Assembly: GCF_002113125.1 (NCBI RefSeq) | Contig: NZ_NEJP01000021.1 | Span: forward strand, 1 to 64,000 | Direction of reading: 5' to 3' | From: Pseudomonas sp. B20(2017) | GTDB lineage: Bacteria > Pseudomonadota > Gammaproteobacteria > Pseudomonadales > Pseudomonadaceae | Length of the DNA: 64,000 bases | Shown: positions 59,785 to 64,000 of the stretch, one piece after another | Numbering within the stretch: the first letter of the stretch is position 1 | Layout: each line of letters opens with the position of its first letter | Notes under the pieces: model-generated | The model's input: the letters and a program-made list of their open reading frames with translations, nothing else | Told to the model about the DNA's origin: nothing | Database searches by the model: none | Translations under genes and position numbers: made by a program

Positions 59785-61782
59785 TTACTTGGCTGCATTC
59801 GCCTGACCTTTTCCCAGATTTGCCCTGGCCTGCAGGCTGACAAACAGCGGTTCGAGGATCGGCGCAACGAATCTCGCGCCGACCTCCGACAAGTGATTGT
59901 CATCGGTGTACAGCGAGTAGCCATTGAGCTCGGCGCGGCACAGACCGCTTTCATCGCACAATTTCGGTGCCGGATCGACGACGCGCACCGCCGGATCTTT
60001 AGCCAGATCGGCGAACAGCTGACTGATAAAGGCCTGACGCTTGTGGTGTTCGGCGACGTTCAGTCCGACGGCATCCACCGGGCGATCCAGCATCGCCAGC
60101 CGCGTCAGGCGGTACGGCGGACTGAAAGCCTGCAACGGCGCCTCTTTCACCAGCCAGACCCGATGCCCGCCGGCCCGCAACTGTGCCACCCGCGCGCGCA
60201 GGCCGTCAGCCAGGCGCTGCTCGGCAGCCGCACGGTCGTAGTGTCCGTCAGATTCTTTTAATGCGTGGCCCAGATCACCTTTGGCATCGCCATAGAGATA
60301 CAGACTCCAGCGCGCCACCAGCACCACATCGCTGACGGCCTGCGGCTTGAGCGCCTGCACCACTCGCTGGTTGAATCGCGCACAGCGGGCGTCGTGCTCC
60401 AGACCTTCCACCGGTACGCATCCCGGCGAACTGGCGAGGATCACACTGACTCCGTGGGCTTGCGCGCCATCGTCGAACACCGGGATCAATGCGGTGGCAT
60501 GGCTGTCGCCCCAGACCAGCGCTCGCGAGGCACGGTTTTGCAGACCGTAATGGCAGAAGAGCTTGTCATCAGGGGTCTTGTCATCCGCCAGGCAAGCCAT
60601 TAATTCCGGCCGCCAGTCGCGCCCCTTCGCATATTGCAGCGCCTGATCGGACAGACGCCACGGCAGGCCATCGGTCCAGCGCAAGGCTTGCCCGGCCAAT
60701 CCAAGCACCAGCACGCCACAGGCACCGGCCAGGAGAATCTGCCGACGCCCGGCCAACACGCGCCGCTCACGAAACGGCGTCTCGACAAACTTCCACGACA
60801 GATAACCCAGCACCATCGTCACCAGAATGAGTCCGGCACTGTCGAGCGCGCCTGGCTCATCGACGCTCGCGTAGCTGGAAAACACGAACACTGGCCAGTG
60901 CCACAAGTACCAGGAATAGGAAATCAGGCCGAAGCCGACCATGACCCGGCTGCTCAAGATTTGACCAACCCAGGTCTGGCGATGACCGTTGGCCAGGATC
61001 AGCAGCACAACTCCAAGCACCGGCAGCAACGCGGCCGCACCGGGAAACGGCGTGCGTTTGTCGAAACCGAACACCGCCAACAGAATCAGGCCCATACCCA
61101 ACAGGCTCAACAATTGCGCCGCCATCGGCTTGAGGCGCCACGCATGCTTCGGCGCGATCGCCAGCATCGCTCCGGCCAGCAGCTCCCACGCGCGCATCGG
61201 CAACAGGAAGAAGGCTTTTTCCGGGTGATGGTGGACCGCCCAGACACTCAGCCCGAACGAAACGAGCAGCACGCCGAACAGCGCCAGCCGCCAGTGCTTC
61301 AAGCGGCTCGACATTAATGTCAGCAACAACGGGAAGACGATGTAGAACTGCTCCTCCACCGCCAGCGACCAGGTGTGCAGCAGCGGTTTGAGGTCCGAGG
61401 CGACATCGAAGTAGCCGTCCTGGCGCATGAACAGGATGTTCGAGACGAACAGCACCTGATAGCGCACCGAACGCCCGAGTTCTTCGTAGTCCTTGGGCGC
61501 CAGCAGAAACCAGCCCACCGCCAGCACCGCAATGATCATCGCAAACAGCGCCGGCAGGATCCGCCGCGCTCGTCGCGACCAGAACTCGACGAAACTGAAC
61601 CGGCCGGCCTGACGCTGGTTCCAGATGATCGAGGTGATGAGGTAACCGGAGATCACGAAGAACACGTCCACACCGACAAAACCGCCGGTAAACCCCGGGA
61701 CGCCAAAATGGAACAGCACCACGGCAATTACCGCGACTGCCCGCAAGCCGTCGATATCCCTTCGATAAGCGAGTGTGCTCAT
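59785..61782 (-). CDS. membrane O-acyltransferase with SGNH domain (OafA/YrhL type)
   Basis: A 665-residue protein. The first 370 residues form a ten-helix acyltransferase-3 domain starting YRRDIDGLRAVAVIAVVLFHFG, with the essential H25, and GVDVFFVISGYLITSIIW. The C-terminal periplasmic part is an SGNH hydrolase-like domain with ALVWGDSHATALIP and the Asp-His pair DDNHLSEVGA. Such proteins acetylate O-antigen or other surface polysaccharide. The gene position between ubiD and rho matches the P. aeruginosa O-antigen acetylase gene. Start ATG 61782. Confidence 0.9.
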   Translation of the reverse strand: MSTLAYRRDIDGLRAVAVIAVVLFHFGVPGFTGGFVGVDVFFVISGYLITSIIWNQRQAGRFSFVEFWSRRARRILPALFAMIIAVLAVGWFLLAPKDYEELGRSVRYQVLFVSNILFMRQDGYFDVASDLKPLLHTWSLAVEEQFYIVFPLLLTLMSSRLKHWRLALFGVLLVSFGLSVWAVHHHPEKAFFLLPMRAWELLAGAMLAIAPKHAWRLKPMAAQLLSLLGMGLILLAVFGFDKRTPFPGAAALLPVLGVVLLILANGHRQTWVGQILSSRVMVGFGLISYSWYLWHWPVFVFSSYASVDEPGALDSAGLILVTMVLGYLSWKFVETPFRERRVLAGRRQILLAGACGVLVLGLAGQALRWTDGLPWRLSDQALQYAKGRDWRPELMACLADDKTPDDKLFCHYGLQNRASRALVWGDSHATALIPVFDDGAQAHGVSVILASSPGCVPVEGLEHDARCARFNQRVVQALKPQAVSDVVLVARWSLYLYGDAKGDLGHALKESDGHYDRAAAEQRLADGLRARVAQLRAGGHRVWLVKEAPLQAFSPPYRLTRLAMLDRPVDAVGLNVAEHHKRQAFISQLFADLAKDPAVRVVDPAPKLCDESGLCRAELNGYSLYTDDNHLSEVGARFVAPILEPLFVSLQARANLGKGQANAAK

Positions 61783-61902
61783 AAATCTTTAATGCCAATC
61801 AGATGGTTATTTTTTGTACAGCATCGAACGCTGCTTCTTGTTTTGCCAAGTCACTGACCTTACCAGATCGCAAACCTCCTGCCGGCCAGGCAAAAAACAG
61901 GC

Positions 61903-61935
61903 AAAAAAATGGCGCCCCCTGAGGGACGCCATTTT
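61903..61935 (-). terminator. intrinsic terminator of rho
   Basis: On the minus strand, AAAATGGCG/CGCCATTTT arms enclose a GC-rich inner stem (CCC-CTGA-GGG) and are followed by a run of seven T. It lies 19 bp after the rho stop. Confidence 0.85.
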
Positions 61936-61953
61936 CTGAATCAACCGACGATG

Positions 61954-63213
<1,260 letters not shown>

Positions 63214-63411
63214 ATAGGAATGACGTAATCATTTATGGAGGGGGGGAAATTAAGCTTTTGGCTTAATGAGGCCGCGCCGCAGAGAAGGCGACAGGATCGC
63301 GTACTTATTCGAAAAGGAGTGCGTCGGCGACGGCTAGCAGGGGGCAGTGGAGAAACCAGTGCGGGGCCGAATGTACCACCTGAGTTTCGGAGCGTCTAGC
63401 CCTGTATACGC
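63214..63411 (-). promoter_or_regulatory. rho leader region
   Basis: About 200 bp between the trxA terminator and rho. No ORF or strong hairpin is seen. A weak ribosome site (TTCCTAT) precedes the start. In other gamma-proteobacteria rho is autoregulated by termination within its leader; a similar role is proposed. Confidence 0.4.
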
Positions 63412-63440
63412 AAAAAGCCCCGCAATTTGCGGGGCTTTTT
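63412..63440. terminator. bidirectional intrinsic terminator after trxA
   Basis: A 13-bp stem AAAAAGCCCCGCA/TGCGGGGCTTTTT with a three-base loop, 23 bp after the trxA stop. It separates trxA from rho. Confidence 0.92.
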
Positions 63441-63463
63441 GAGGACCATCTTTACAACGACGC

Positions 63464-63793
63464 TTAGATGTTGGCGTCGAGGAAAGCAGCCAGTTGCGAC
63501 TTCGACAGAGCGCCGACCTTGGTCGCTTCCACGTTGCCGTTCTTGAACAGCATCAGGGTCGGAATACCACGTACGCCGTGCTTGGCAGGGGTTTCCTGGT
63601 TTTCGTCGATGTTCAGTTTGGCAACGGTCAGCTTGCCTTTGTAGGTTTCTGCAATCTCGTCCAGAACCGGAGCAATCATTTTGCAAGGGCCGCACCATTC
63701 AGCCCAGTAGTCGACCAGGACAGCGCCTTCGGCCTTGAGTACGTCGGCTTCGAAGCTAGCGTCGCTAACGTGTTTGATCAGATCGCTGCTCAT
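63464..63793 (-). CDS. trxA: thioredoxin 1
   Basis: A 109-residue thioredoxin. The active site WCGPC spans residues 33-37, and the cis-proline motif RGIPTLMLF is intact. It reduces protein disulfides in the cytoplasm. The length matches E. coli TrxA. It is monocistronic, upstream of rho on the same strand as in E. coli, with a terminator between. Start ATG 63793 follows CTGGAGAATTCC. Confidence 0.97.
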   Translation of the reverse strand: MSSDLIKHVSDASFEADVLKAEGAVLVDYWAEWCGPCKMIAPVLDEIAETYKGKLTVAKLNIDENQETPAKHGVRGIPTLMLFKNGNVEATKVGALSKSQLAAFLDANI

Positions 63794-63913
63794 GGAATTC
63801 TCCAGGTTGTAAGCAAAAAAACGTGGCCCATCATAGCCGCCCTTCCCTTGTTCAGGAAGCCGCAGATGATTGAGTCTTGCTATGGCACTCGATGAGTTTG
63901 GGTATAGCTCAAG

Positions 63914-64000
63914 TCAAGCGCTGGCGGGGGCGATGAAGGAAATTCCGGTGCGCAGCGCTGCGTTGCGCACGTGCTCCTGCATGGCTTTCTGCGCGGCAGC
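63914..64000 (-). CDS. C-terminal end of a gene cut by the window edge
   Basis: An open frame of 28 residues (ending HVRNAALRTGISFIAPASA) then TGA, on the same strand as trxA and running off the right edge. It is too short to identify. In P. aeruginosa polyphosphate genes (ppx, ppk) follow trxA, so it may be one of those or an inserted gene. The coding call itself is uncertain. Confidence 0.4.
   Translation of the reverse strand, partial: AAAQKAMQEHVRNAALRTGISFIAPASA

Overview
This 64 kb window is a high-GC chromosomal segment from a fluorescent Pseudomonas (P. fluorescens group). The evidence is the gene content and order: a spu polyamine cluster, an ssu alkanesulfonate cluster, gcvTHP, ubiI/ubiH/pepP/zapA/6S RNA/ygfA, glpT, ubiD, rho and trxA follow the order known from Pseudomonas. 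Intergenic spaces are seeded with the typical Pseudomonas REP palindromes (GTGGGAGCGAGC..GCTCGCGA). There are no tRNA or rRNA genes, CRISPR arrays, prophage or insertion sequences. It reads as core chromosome, not a genomic island.

Layout. 0.1-5.1 kb: small exported or metabolic proteins, including a shortened solute-binding protein, DUF523, a 2OG-Fe(II) oxygenase, DUF2059, an alpha/beta hydrolase and a thioredoxin-like protein. 5.2-9.4 kb: an Ntn-hydrolase acylase, then a GlxA-type regulator divergent from an HD-domain hydrolase. 9.5-20.1 kb: polyamine uptake and catabolism. spuB, spuC, spuD, spuE, spuF, spuG and spuH lie on the minus strand, divergent from spuI, but spuA survives only as a short N-terminal remnant. 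20.2-29.8 kb: a TetR regulator, then sulfur-starvation genes (ssuEADCBF, the 1-Cys peroxiredoxin lsfA, an OprD-family porin and an orphan TauA-like binding protein). 29.8-37.3 kb: argE and argA, a CYTH-CHAD triphosphatase, an Lrp regulator with a divergent small ACT-like protein, a lone GspE-type ATPase and a DUF2388 protein. 37.5-45 kb: gcvT-gcvH-gcvP and a ferric-type ABC transporter. 45.2-51.8 kb: ubiI, DUF4442, ubiH, pepP, a YgfB-like gene, and divergently a ZapB-like gene, zapA, 6S RNA and the 5-FCL gene. 51.9-64 kb: EVE, FliL-like, quinone reductase, TonB-like, glpT, ChaC-like, ubiD with a ferredoxin-type reductase, an O-acyltransferase, rho, trxA, and the cut end of another gene.

How the genes work together. 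SpuD/SpuE with SpuFGH import putrescine and spermidine. SpuI/SpuB glutamylate them and SpuC transaminates. The missing local SpuA implies the final gamma-glutamyl hydrolysis is done from elsewhere or the route has been rewired. SsuABC import sulfonates, and SsuD (fed FMNH2 by SsuE) releases sulfite. LsfA and the TauA-like protein fit the same starvation response, and three of these promoters share an AT-rich TTATTC/GAATAA motif.

The most unusual sequence-level observation is a second repeat family in three copies, about 104-125 bp each. Each copy is a row of three-base-loop hairpins whose arms change in compensating pairs. One copy supplies the stop codon of the TetR gene and another abuts the start of the iron permease gene.
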